A model generated the notes under the pieces. The model was not told the origin of the DNA and searched no databases. It worked only from the letters and a program-made list of their open reading frames with translations. This document shows positions 35,895 to 43,758 of a stretch of 64,000 bases of DNA, piece by piece. Within the stretch, counting starts at the first letter, position 1; each line of letters starts with the position of its first letter. The translations under genes were made by a program, and so were the position numbers. The DNA is from Fidelibacterota bacterium (lineage in GTDB: Bacteria; Fidelibacterota; Marinisomatia; Marinisomatales; Marinisomataceae). Where the stretch lies: the NCBI GenBank assembly GCA_016777965.1, contig JADHQL010000001.1:25189-89188 (forward strand), given 5' to 3'.

Positions 35895-36490
35895 CTTAAT
35901 TTTACCCTTCCTGAAATGGCAGAAGAAATAGTTTTGTCGTCAATATATTCCAAATTACTACCAACCGGCAAACCAACAGCAAGGCGTGATAGTTCAATGT
36001 TCTTATCTTTTAAAATTTTTTCAAGATAAAGCGCAGTGGCATTTCCAGAAGTGCTAGGATTGGTTGCAATAATAACTTCTTTTAATCCTGAATTAATTCT
36101 TTTTAAAAGCTTGTCAAAAGATAGATCTGACGGACCAATACCATCTAATGGGGAAATAGCTCCGCCAAGTACATGATACAACCCATCAAAACTATTGGTG
36201 TTTTCAATTTTAATAACATCTTCCATATTTTCAACTACACACAAAATTTCAGAATTTCTAGACTCACTGCTCAATGGAGATTCTTCGCCTTTAAGCAACA
36301 ACATTCCTGTATCCGGACAAATATCAAGCTTTTCATCAACCTCTTTTAAGGCACTAATCAAATTCTTGCCTAATGACTTTTCGGACTTTACTATGAAATA
36401 TGCTATTCTTTCTGCTCCTTTTCTTCCAACTCCAGGAAACTTCGTCAAAGACTCAATTAATATTTCAATATATTTAGTAGCATTTGCCAT
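35891..36490 (-). CDS. recR: recombination protein RecR without zinc finger
   Basis: 199 aa RecR, which with RecO/RecF loads RecA on gapped DNA. N-terminal HhH (KFPGVGRKGAERIAYF) and the Toprim domain (LCVVENMEDVIKIENT, LYHVLGGAISPLDGIGP) are clear. The Cys4 zinc finger is degenerate: the CPxC first half reads CPDT, and the second DPCxIC half reads SPLSSES, leaving one ligand. The Toprim segment usually read as TVEGEATALY is STSGNATALY, with two acidic residues replaced. One-base overlap with ybaB. Confidence 0.94.
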   Translation of the reverse strand: MANATKYIEILIESLTKFPGVGRKGAERIAYFIVKSEKSLGKNLISALKEVDEKLDICPDTGMLLLKGEESPLSSESRNSEILCVVENMEDVIKIENTNSFDGLYHVLGGAISPLDGIGPSDLSFDKLLKRINSGLKEVIIATNPSTSGNATALYLEKILKDKNIELSRLAVGLPVGSNLEYIDDKTISSAISGRVKLS

Positions 36491-36804
36491 TAAAATCCTG
36501 GTAATCCATCAGTTAAACCACCAGTTACAGCTTTTAATTTCTTAGCTGATGTATCTTTAGCATCTTCAAGTGCCTTATTAACAGCAACCTTTATTGCATT
36601 TTCAATTACATAGGCTTCGCTACTTAAAAGCGTTTCATCTATTTCTACATTTTGAGTTTTCATATCTGCTGTCATCGTAACCTTACATGCACCATTAGCA
36701 GATACTCCCTCTACCTGAATACTCTCCAACTCTTTCTTAATTTTCTTCATTTGAGATTTCATATTTTGCGCTTGTTTAAGCATTTCTTTCATATTTCCAA
36801 ACAT
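36490..36804 (-). CDS. ybaB: YbaB/EbfC nucleoid-associated protein
   Basis: 104 aa, a small DNA-binding protein of the EbfC family, classically between dnaX and recR, as here. N-terminal helix MLKQAQNMKSQMKKIKKELES, then the strand VEGVSANGACKVTMTADMK and C-terminal helix. Start on the dnaX stop, stop on the recR start, each with one shared base (TAATG). Confidence 0.95.
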   Translation of the reverse strand: MFGNMKEMLKQAQNMKSQMKKIKKELESIQVEGVSANGACKVTMTADMKTQNVEIDETLLSSEAYVIENAIKVAVNKALEDAKDTSAKKLKAVTGGLTDGLPGF

Positions 36805-38354
36805 TATAACATATCCTTTCCATCAAATAGAGATACAATATCATCTTCATTAACTTTTTCATCTTTTTTATCTTCAATTTTTACAACCTCAGTATCAACA
36901 ATCAAACTAACATTAACATTGGAACCATACTTTTCATCAATAATTAACTTTACAAGCTCCAAGCCTTCCTTTAATAGCTTTTGATTAAATTCTGAACTAT
37001 CATAAGAAATCACCTCAAGATTACTACCTTTTAAGTTTCCAAGAATGCATCCAGATAACTGCGCTCCGATTGATCCTCTTTTTTTTGAAACTTCTTTAAC
37101 AATTTGATTCCAATTATTTTTCAACAATTCTTCACTTAAATCTATTTTTTTCTCTTTTTTTGTAGAGGTTGCATCAGGGGTATTATTTACTGTTTTTTCT
37201 TTTAGAGTTTCTACCTGCTGTTGCTGAATAATTTCTTTTTTTAAAAATTCTTCAATATCAACGCTTGAATCAAACTCTAAGAGCTTGATTAAGTTCATTT
37301 CTAATAACAAATATTGATCAGAGTATTGTCGTATTGAAGCATAAAGTGTTGATAGATTATTAGACAGTCTAATTATATCTTTGTGACTCCAATTGTAACT
37401 TAATTGATTATATTTTTTAGAAAGTTCAGAATCTACGCCAGCAAGCTTTAATCCGTTTTTAAAATTCAAAACTGATAGATTTCTGAAATGCAAAATTAAA
37501 TCTTTTAATAAATCTTCAACTATATAACCTTTATTCCTAATAACCTCTAAATCAGCAAGAAGCTTATCTCCATCTCTATCATGTAAAGCATCAGAGATAC
37601 TAAACAAAATTTCATAAGGAACTACTCCAAGTAAATCCTGTACTATATCAAAAGTGATGTCATTTCCTAGCACAAGGACTTGATCTAAGTAACTTAATGC
37701 ATCTCGCATACTTCCTTCTGATTTTGAAGCAATCATTGATAATGACTTTTCATCAATTGACTGGTTTTCACTTTTCGCAATATATTTTAATCTTTCACTT
37801 ATTGTTTTGTTTGAAAGTGGTAAAAAATCAAATCTTTGACATCTTGAAATAATCGTTTGTGGAACTTTATGTATATCTGTAGTTGCCAGAATAAATTTTA
37901 CATGATGAGGAGGTTCTTCCAATGTCTTTAATAAAGCATTAAATGCCTGCGTAGTAAGCATATGAACCTCATCAATGATGATAACCTTAAACTTTCCAGA
38001 AACAGGCATAAATTTGATATTTTCTCGCAATTCACGCATTTCGTCAATTCCTCTATTGGAGGCTCCATCAATCTCAATCACATCCATAGATTTTCCATCA
38101 ATAATATCCAAAACTGATTCAGATTTTAAATCATATTCTGTAGTTGGTGTATCTGCACCATTTAAAGACATAGCTACTAGACGAGCTGTTGTTGTTTTAC
38201 CTACTCCTCTTGGTCCAGCAAATAAAAATGCTTGGGCGATACGATTTTTTTCAAAAGCCTTTTGGAGTGTAGTGGTAATATGCTCTTGACCAACAACATC
38301 TTTGAATTGTTTTGGACGCCATTTAAGAGCTAAAACTTGGTAATTTTCTGACAA
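36804..38354 (-). CDS. dnaX: DNA polymerase III gamma/tau subunit without zinc module
   Basis: 516 aa clamp-loader ATPase. Walker A LFAGPRGVGKTTTARLVA, Walker B IIIDEVHML, sensor ILATTDIHKVPQTIISRCQRF with the SRC arginine finger. The Cys4 zinc module that normally follows Walker A is absent: the segment reads SLNGADTPTTEYDLKSES. At codons 398-400 an A-AAA-AAA-G slippery run on the minus strand (37161-37154) precedes a -1-frame TGA at 37134-37132, so a 407-residue gamma form is possible. First gene of the recombination operon. Confidence 0.96.
   Translation of the reverse strand: MSENYQVLALKWRPKQFKDVVGQEHITTTLQKAFEKNRIAQAFLFAGPRGVGKTTTARLVAMSLNGADTPTTEYDLKSESVLDIIDGKSMDVIEIDGASNRGIDEMRELRENIKFMPVSGKFKVIIIDEVHMLTTQAFNALLKTLEEPPHHVKFILATTDIHKVPQTIISRCQRFDFLPLSNKTISERLKYIAKSENQSIDEKSLSMIASKSEGSMRDALSYLDQVLVLGNDITFDIVQDLLGVVPYEILFSISDALHDRDGDKLLADLEVIRNKGYIVEDLLKDLILHFRNLSVLNFKNGLKLAGVDSELSKKYNQLSYNWSHKDIIRLSNNLSTLYASIRQYSDQYLLLEMNLIKLLEFDSSVDIEEFLKKEIIQQQQVETLKEKTVNNTPDATSTKKEKKIDLSEELLKNNWNQIVKEVSKKRGSIGAQLSGCILGNLKGSNLEVISYDSSEFNQKLLKEGLELVKLIIDEKYGSNVNVSLIVDTEVVKIEDKKDEKVNEDDIVSLFDGKDML
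37132..37161 (-). promoter_or_regulatory. candidate programmed -1 frameshift site in dnaX
   Basis: Minus-strand A-AAA-AAA-G in the zero frame at codons 399-400 (Lys-Lys), right after the conserved ATPase and oligomerisation region. Slipping back one base gives R-E-K-N-R-F-K and then TGA. A second A-run follows 3 bases later. No clear Shine-Dalgarno stimulator or downstream hairpin is visible, unlike E. coli. Confidence 0.4.
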
Positions 38355-38392
38355 TTTATTTCCTTTATTTTTAGAATTTAATCAAACATATT

Positions 38393-38431
38393 AAAAGAGC
38401 GTAGAAATATAAAAAAACTCTACGCTCTTTT
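38393..38431. terminator. intrinsic terminator after cupin operon
   Basis: AAAAGAGCGTAGA, 13-nt loop, TCTACGCTCTTTT: a 13-bp perfect stem. It lies 20 bp after the cupin gene stop on the minus strand. T-rich runs flank it on both strands. It separates the cupin operon from the dnaX operon. Confidence 0.82.
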
Positions 38432-38450
38432 TTAATAAGTTAAACTGTAT

Positions 38451-38810
38451 CTATTTAGCATATGATTGAGCTGTGGATGAATCAAACTCAAAACATACAG
38501 CCTCCTCATCACCATTAACCTGTGCAGTATGGCCTGGAAGAATTTGATATGCATCTCCAGCTTCAAATGTCTCTTCTGAATTATCGTCACCAAAAATAGT
38601 CAAACTTCCTTTAATAACGAGCCCTAAATGAGGTGCTTGACAAGTTTTAGTACCTGCTATTGGACCTACACTTTCTGTCCATTTCCATCCAGGTTGCAAA
38701 GTAAATCTTCCTACTGTTCCAGCAGGAAAATTTAACAACTCAATCCTTGCTTTATCTGGCTCTCTTAATTCATCAAACTCATTAAAGTTTTTCTTATTTA
38801 CTATTGCCAT
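38451..38810 (-). CDS. single-domain cupin protein
   Basis: 119 aa cupin. The strand series has GWKWTESVGP, PHLGLVIKGSLTIFGDD (cupin motif 1 region with H but few other metal ligands) and FEAGDAYQILPGHTAQV (motif 2, GDxxxxxPGH). A metal site is possible but ligands are not all clear. Last gene of the SDR-thioesterase-yaaA-TPR-cupin operon, 17 bp after the TPR lipoprotein gene. Substrate unknown. Confidence 0.8.
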   Translation of the reverse strand: MAIVNKKNFNEFDELREPDKARIELLNFPAGTVGRFTLQPGWKWTESVGPIAGTKTCQAPHLGLVIKGSLTIFGDDNSEETFEAGDAYQILPGHTAQVNGDEEAVCFEFDSSTAQSYAK

Positions 38811-38827
38811 TTTTCTCTCCTTTATTA

Positions 38828-40294
38828 TTATAAAATTAATTTAAGACTATCAACTTTTGACTCACTAGCTTTTAATCCCATCTTTGCAGATTGTTCAAAG
38901 TATTTTAACGCCATAGCGTTATCATTAACTTCTAAATAATAATCTCCTAAAGAATCATAGGGATTAGCCTTTCCGCCCTGTCTTCTAACTTGCTCTTGAA
39001 AAATTTCTTTAGCTAAGTCCATCTCATCTTTTTGCATGTAAGCATAACCCATAATATTTAATGCTGGCGTAAAGTTAGGATTCATTGCGTACAATTCCTT
39101 TCCTCTGCGCAATATCATGTCAGGTCCAATATCACTGATTGTTGCAAATATAGATTCCATTCTTAAAAATGAATCATCAGGATATTTAATAACCAATCTT
39201 TCAACTACTTTATCAAAAGAATTGGTTCCAAGCTGATTATCATTATACAATGTTAAGATCATTTTTTTCTCTTCTGCAGAAGCATTAATTGACATGCTTA
39301 CTGCTATATCTAAGTCTTCAGTACCAGCACTTTGATTCTGCATGAAAAAATGTGTTCTTGCACGCATAGCATAAGCAATAGCAAAGCTTTCATCCATTTC
39401 AATAGCTGCTGAAAATGAATTGTTAGCTTTTTCCCATTCTAAATTGTAAAACTGCCACATTCCCTGATTAAACAGATTTTTAGCATCTTGTTTTTCGCTA
39501 GTCCACTTAATTAGTCCGGTATCCTCTACTGATATTCTTTGTTGGTACTTAGCGACTGCAATATTTCTTGTAGCCCATTCAAATTCAGGATCAATTTCAA
39601 ATGCTAATTGATAGTTTTCTATAGCTTTGTCAAAATCACCTTTATTTAAATAAAATTCTGCTAAGGAATCGTATGCATTAGCTTCGTTTGGATTTAACTC
39701 TATATATTTTTCAATATATCCTAATGCTTTTTCGTATAGTTCATCATCTTTGTCATTTCCAGGTGCATTATAATTTCTAATATATGAGTAAGCTAATAAA
39801 TTATATAAATGACCTTTGTTTAATCTAGATGCCGCTTCTTCTAAAAGTCCAACGCCATAATCAGGAAACTCGTTAGATGCTTGAAATCTGTATGCTCCCG
39901 CAGCTAGAAAGTTATCACCTTTATATTTTTTATATAAATCTGGATATGCATCAAATCTTCCGCCTTCACCGTTAATCCAATTAACAGCTGCTTCCATCAA
40001 CTTTGTTTCTGGATGCCCTTTTTTTGCTAAATCTAAAGCAGTTTCAAGATACTCTCTTCTTAGAACTCTATCTTGCTCTGCATTACCTAAATTCAAATAG
40101 CATGAAGCACAATTTGAATCTTTTTTTATACCCTCTAAAAACAATGCTCTTGCTTCAGCAAAGCGAACATGATGCATTGCTTCTAATCCGTTCATTAATT
40201 CATTTGAAGCTTGGCCAGCTTGTCTTGGCATTTCGCCAGAGTTAGACTGACAACTAATTGCTAAAAATGAAAATAATATTAATATTCTTTTCAT
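38828..40294 (-). CDS. TPR-repeat lipoprotein
   Basis: 488 aa with a lipoprotein signal peptide (MKRILILFSFLAIS-C15), so it is anchored in a membrane by a lipidated Cys. The rest is a TPR solenoid with at least six repeats, for example AYDSLAEFYLNKGDFDKAIE and NPYDSLGDYYLEVNDNAMAL. Such surface or periplasmic TPR proteins mediate protein-protein contacts. 12 bp behind yaaA. No partner identifiable. Confidence 0.85.
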   Translation of the reverse strand: MKRILILFSFLAISCQSNSGEMPRQAGQASNELMNGLEAMHHVRFAEARALFLEGIKKDSNCASCYLNLGNAEQDRVLRREYLETALDLAKKGHPETKLMEAAVNWINGEGGRFDAYPDLYKKYKGDNFLAAGAYRFQASNEFPDYGVGLLEEAASRLNKGHLYNLLAYSYIRNYNAPGNDKDDELYEKALGYIEKYIELNPNEANAYDSLAEFYLNKGDFDKAIENYQLAFEIDPEFEWATRNIAVAKYQQRISVEDTGLIKWTSEKQDAKNLFNQGMWQFYNLEWEKANNSFSAAIEMDESFAIAYAMRARTHFFMQNQSAGTEDLDIAVSMSINASAEEKKMILTLYNDNQLGTNSFDKVVERLVIKYPDDSFLRMESIFATISDIGPDMILRRGKELYAMNPNFTPALNIMGYAYMQKDEMDLAKEIFQEQVRRQGGKANPYDSLGDYYLEVNDNAMALKYFEQSAKMGLKASESKVDSLKLIL

Positions 40295-40306
40295 TATTTC
40301 CTCCTA

Positions 40307-41071
40307 TTATCTTGTATAAACAAATGTTGAATCATCTGACAAAGATGAATCAAATTTGTAATTTTCTAAGTCAAAGTCTTTTAAATCTTTATTTCTTGTG
40401 ATTTTATTGTTAATTATAAATTTTGCTAATAAACCCCGAGCTTTCTTAGCATTAAACGAAATAAATTTAAGCTCACCATCTCGATATTCTTTAAATACTG
40501 TATTTAGAATGTTGCTATCAAGATTCTTTTGATCGATGACATTAAAATATTCATTTGAGGAGCAATTAATAATGGTCTTATTTTCATGTTTTTTAATGTT
40601 TTTATTAAGATTATTAGTCACTTCATTGCTCCAAAAATCATATAAATTCTTTCCTTTAGCGTTTTCAAATTTTGTACCCATTTCAAGTCGATATGGCTGA
40701 ATTAAATCTAAAGGTTTTAATACTCCATAAAGCCCAGAAAGAATTCTTAAATGATCTTGAGCAAACTCTAAATCATTCTGGTTAAATGTTTCTGCTTCTA
40801 GTCCTGAATAAACCCCTCCATCAAAAGCTAAAATAGCTTGCTTTGCATTATCTAGATTAAATGGCAAAGACCAATTATTAAAACGTTCTTTATTTAAATC
40901 TGCCAGTGAATCACTAATTTTCATTAAATCTTTTAAATCTTGTGATGTTAAATTTTTTGCTTTGTTGACAAGCTCTTGTGCGCTTTCAATGAAATCACAT
41001 TGTGTAGATGCTGAAACAGCATCTTGATGTTTGAAATTTAACTTTTTTGATGGTGATAATAATGTAATCAT
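40307..41071 (-). CDS. yaaA: YaaA-family peroxide stress protein
   Basis: 254 aa of the YaaA/DUF328 family, which in E. coli lowers intracellular free iron during peroxide stress and belongs to the DNA-binding HhH-like folds. Motifs: LLSPSKKLNF at the start, AILAFDGGVYSGL, LRILSGLYGVLKPLDLIQPYRLEMGTK, and NCSSNEYF near the middle. Overlaps the thioesterase gene by 4 bp (ATGA). Confidence 0.92.
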   Translation of the reverse strand: MITLLSPSKKLNFKHQDAVSASTQCDFIESAQELVNKAKNLTSQDLKDLMKISDSLADLNKERFNNWSLPFNLDNAKQAILAFDGGVYSGLEAETFNQNDLEFAQDHLRILSGLYGVLKPLDLIQPYRLEMGTKFENAKGKNLYDFWSNEVTNNLNKNIKKHENKTIINCSSNEYFNVIDQKNLDSNILNTVFKEYRDGELKFISFNAKKARGLLAKFIINNKITRNKDLKDFDLENYKFDSSLSDDSTFVYTR

Positions 41072-41508
41072 GTTAACTCCCTTAAATTGTCTATAACCAC
41101 TTGATGCACTGGAATTGATTTCTGCTCCACAAAATTAAACATTACAAAGGTATGAATCGTTTGAAAAGATGGGTCATTCTCTCCTTCAACAAAAATACCT
41201 TGGTGCACGTCATAGCTTTTGTTTCCTACCCTAGTAATACGACATCCAATATCAAGTTTAACAGGATGATGAACTTGCTTGATATAGGTAACATCCATAG
41301 AAGCTAGTAACCCTGCTGCGGTGCTTTTTAATCCCAGATTATAAGTAGTTTTTCCATAAATATAATCAATAAAATCTTTATGTTTTGTTTCAAGCAAACT
41401 GAGGTAAACTGTGTGATTGATGTGTCCTAAAGTATCTACATCCCTCCACCTGGTTTCAGCTGTTGTAAAAAAGTCATAATCGCTTCTAGTTAAAATCTTT
41501 TTTTTCAT
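41068..41508 (-). CDS. acyl-CoA thioesterase, 4HBT hot-dog fold
   Basis: 146 aa hot-dog thioesterase of the 4-hydroxybenzoyl-CoA type. Signature WRDVDTLGHINHTVYLSLLE carries the active-site Asp in the D-x3-GHxNN-like motif (here GHINHT). Hydrolyses an acyl-CoA of unknown chain. Four-base ATGA overlaps link it to the SDR gene before it and yaaA after it, so translational coupling is likely. Confidence 0.87.
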   Translation of the reverse strand: MKKKILTRSDYDFFTTAETRWRDVDTLGHINHTVYLSLLETKHKDFIDYIYGKTTYNLGLKSTAAGLLASMDVTYIKQVHHPVKLDIGCRITRVGNKSYDVHQGIFVEGENDPSFQTIHTFVMFNFVEQKSIPVHQVVIDNLRELT

Positions 41509-42344
41509 ATTAGTTTTTTTTTGAAATCCTCACATAAGTTCCAAACTTTTTTCCAATCCTCTTGATTGTAGGAAGCTCTGGAAGATTTAATTTCTCTACA
41601 TTTAAAAAAATATTTACCCGACACACCCTTAACCTCATTAGAAGTTGACAAATAAATACTGGAGTCTGCGCCATTATCAACAGTTCTAGCAAATATTTTC
41701 GCTCCAAATTTTACAATATATTTTATCAAATTTCCTTCATTGCCTGCAATATTGGTATCTACAAAACCGGGATGTAATACATTAACTGACACTTTATCCT
41801 GCATAGATGCTAATTGATAGGTAAACATAATATTCATTAGCTTTGAAACACAATACGAAGTCCAGGCAGAAAAGCTTTTTTCAGAATTGATATTCTCATA
41901 ATCAATTTCTGCGCCAATGTGCGCATTGGAAGCAACATTCACTATTCTTCCATCATTTGATTCTGAAAGAATATCCAATAACTCTGTAGAAAGAACAAAA
42001 TAATTCATTTGATTGGTGGCGAATGTTTTTTCAAGCCCTTCAGATGTGATTTGCTTTGTTTTATTTGCACCACCAGCATTATTTAACAGCACATCAATTT
42101 TGCTGTGCTTTTGTTTAATTCTGTCTGCTAAATCTTTCACATTAGCAGCTAAGCTAAGATCGCATTCAAAAAAGTTTAAATTTTCATTGCCGGAATGTGC
42201 AATGATTGTTTCAAGAGCTTTTTTACCTTTATCGGGATTTCTTCCAACTAAACTAACATGACAGCCTTTTTTGGCAATAGATTTAGCAGCTGCTAAGCCA
42301 ATTCCATCTGTTGCTCCTGTAATTATAATATTTTTGTGCTGCAT
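41505..42344 (-). CDS. short-chain dehydrogenase (retinol dehydrogenase-like)
   Basis: 279 aa classical SDR. N-terminal TGATDGIGLAAAKSIAKKG (NAD(P)-binding TGxxxGIG), NNAGGANK, catalytic Ser in RIVNVASNAHIG and the YCVSK (YxxxK) active site. The retinol-dehydrogenase-like branch (LNNAG, long C-terminal part) reduces varied carbonyls. First gene of its operon; divergent across 46 bp from the 5-alpha-reductase-like gene. Confidence 0.88.
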   Translation of the reverse strand: MQHKNIIITGATDGIGLAAAKSIAKKGCHVSLVGRNPDKGKKALETIIAHSGNENLNFFECDLSLAANVKDLADRIKQKHSKIDVLLNNAGGANKTKQITSEGLEKTFATNQMNYFVLSTELLDILSESNDGRIVNVASNAHIGAEIDYENINSEKSFSAWTSYCVSKLMNIMFTYQLASMQDKVSVNVLHPGFVDTNIAGNEGNLIKYIVKFGAKIFARTVDNGADSSIYLSTSNEVKGVSGKYFFKCREIKSSRASYNQEDWKKVWNLCEDFKKKLI

Positions 42345-42390
42345 ATATCTGATATTTGAAGAATTAAATATTACTCATAAATTGTTATCG

Positions 42391-43137
42391 ATGTTACAAA
42401 ATTTTGAATCATTAGTTCTAATTTGGCTGAGTATAGGCTTTATTACCTTTATTACACTGTTAAAAATTCCAGCACCCTATGGTAAATTTTCAAAAACCAA
42501 TTGGGGTCCAATGATTCCAAGTAAACTTGGATGGATAGTCATGGAGATCATTTCGCCTCTTGCCTTGCTATATTTCTTTTTAAATGGATATACAGAAAAA
42601 ACACCAACAAACATTACTTTTATGTCATTGTGGACGCTTCACTACTTTAATAGAAGTGTTATTTATCCTTTAAGACAAAATAATCCTGCTCAAATGCCAC
42701 TTCTTATTACAGTGCTTGCATTCTTGTTTAATGTGATGAATGGATATATAAATGGGACTTATTTTGGTAGTATTCAGGAATATTCTGCTGAATACATGTC
42801 AAATTGGAATTTTATTGTAGGTGTATGCTTATTTATAATCGGTGCATTTATCAATATAAAATCTGACAATATTTTATTGTCATTGCGATCTAAATCAGGT
42901 GAATACAAAATTCCTGAAGGCTTTATGTTTAGATATGTCTCATTTCCAAACTATTTAGGAGAAATTCTTGAATGGATGGCTTTTGCTATAATGACCTGGT
43001 CTTTTGCTGGACTGTCATTTATGATTTGGACCATGGCAAATCTCGTGCCAAGAGCTATTAAGGGGCATCAATGGTATCATAATAAGTTTGAGTCTTATCC
43101 AAAAAACAGAAAAGCAATCTTGCCATTTATTATTTAA
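42391..43137 (+). CDS. steroid 5-alpha-reductase-like membrane protein
   Basis: 248 aa integral membrane protein of the SRD5A / DUF1295 superfamily. Signature parts are APYGKFSKTNWGPMIPSKLGW near the start, the central LWTLHYFNRSVIYPL and the C-terminal PEGFMFRYVSFPNYLGEILEW with RAIKGHQWY near the end, the NADPH and substrate region. Bacterial members may reduce unsaturated lipids. ATG 42391 is preferred over the track start, which lies within the divergent SDR gene. Stop TTAA shared with tadA. Confidence 0.85.
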   Translation: MLQNFESLVLIWLSIGFITFITLLKIPAPYGKFSKTNWGPMIPSKLGWIVMEIISPLALLYFFLNGYTEKTPTNITFMSLWTLHYFNRSVIYPLRQNNPAQMPLLITVLAFLFNVMNGYINGTYFGSIQEYSAEYMSNWNFIVGVCLFIIGAFINIKSDNILLSLRSKSGEYKIPEGFMFRYVSFPNYLGEILEWMAFAIMTWSFAGLSFMIWTMANLVPRAIKGHQWYHNKFESYPKNRKAILPFII

Positions 43138-43622
43138 AATTCTTTTTTCTTCTGTCTTTTTTTAAAAAAATATTCTTGAAGTAGAGCAAAGGATTCACCT
43201 GCAAGCAAATTTCCTCGTACTACAGCAGGTGTATTTAAACTGACATTACCACAAATTTCAAACTTTGAACCGCAAGCTCCATAATCTTCATCATAACAGC
43301 CAAAATATAAAAATTCAATTCGACTATTGACTATCGCTCCAGCACACATTGGGCAAGGCTCTTTAGTAACATACATGGTGCAATCGTTTAATCTCCAGTC
43401 TCCTATGGTATTTGAAGCTGCAGTAATCGCCAGCATTTCAGCATGAGCTGTTGCATCATTTAGTGAATTACATTGATTGTATCCCTGGCCAATAATTTTC
43501 CCTTTATGCACCACAATGGCGCCAACTGGAACTTCATCCTCAAGCATAGCTTTTGTTGCTAACCTCAAGCATTTTCTCATCCAATCTTCATGGGAGGTTG
43601 GAGTTAGATTGTTATCAGACAT
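43134..43622 (-). CDS. tadA: tRNA adenosine(34) deaminase
   Basis: 162 aa zinc deaminase that converts A34 of tRNA-Arg(ACG) to inosine. Zinc and proton-shuttle motif HAEMLAI and PCPMCAGAI, with EVPVGAIVV before them. ATG at 43622 (MSDNN); the track start at 43652 lies in the tRNA. The ATG is only 3 nt (CAA) after the discriminator base of tRNA-Arg(ACG), its own substrate, and no Shine-Dalgarno is visible. Retains all zinc ligands. Confidence 0.95.
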   Translation of the reverse strand: MSDNNLTPTSHEDWMRKCLRLATKAMLEDEVPVGAIVVHKGKIIGQGYNQCNSLNDATAHAEMLAITAASNTIGDWRLNDCTMYVTKEPCPMCAGAIVNSRIEFLYFGCYDEDYGACGSKFEICGNVSLNTPAVVRGNLLAGESFALLQEYFFKKRQKKKEF

Positions 43623-43625
43623 TTG

Positions 43626-43699
43626 TACGCCCGGAAGGACTTGAACCCACAACCTTCTGGTCCGTAGCCAGACGCTCTATCCAATTGAGCTACGGGCGC
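43626..43699 (-). tRNA. tRNA-Arg (anticodon ACG)
   Basis: 74 nt. Acceptor GCGCCCG / CGGGCGT with a G1-U72 wobble, D-arm TAGCTCAATTGGATAGAGC, anticodon stem TCTGG-CTACGGA-CCAGA with ACG, T-loop TTCAAGT, A73, no encoded CCA. The T-stem has one U-U mismatch and one G-U pair. ACG must be deaminated to ICG to read CGU, CGC and CGA. Upstream gltX stop is 59 bp away; tadA starts 3 nt downstream. Confidence 0.95.
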
Positions 43700-43758
43700 A
43701 TATGTAAATCAGTTAAGAATTTATCAATCAAATATCAGAGCTTCAACCTGATAAATTT

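Noticed and set aside
43623-43652. tadA N-terminal extension MWVQVLPGVQ
   Set aside because: Translated from tRNA-Arg sequence; ATG 43622 is the family start.
43718-43757. AT-only 9-bp hairpin between gltX and tRNA-Arg as terminator
   Set aside because: Long 22-nt loop, no GC in most of the stem and no T-tract on the minus strand.
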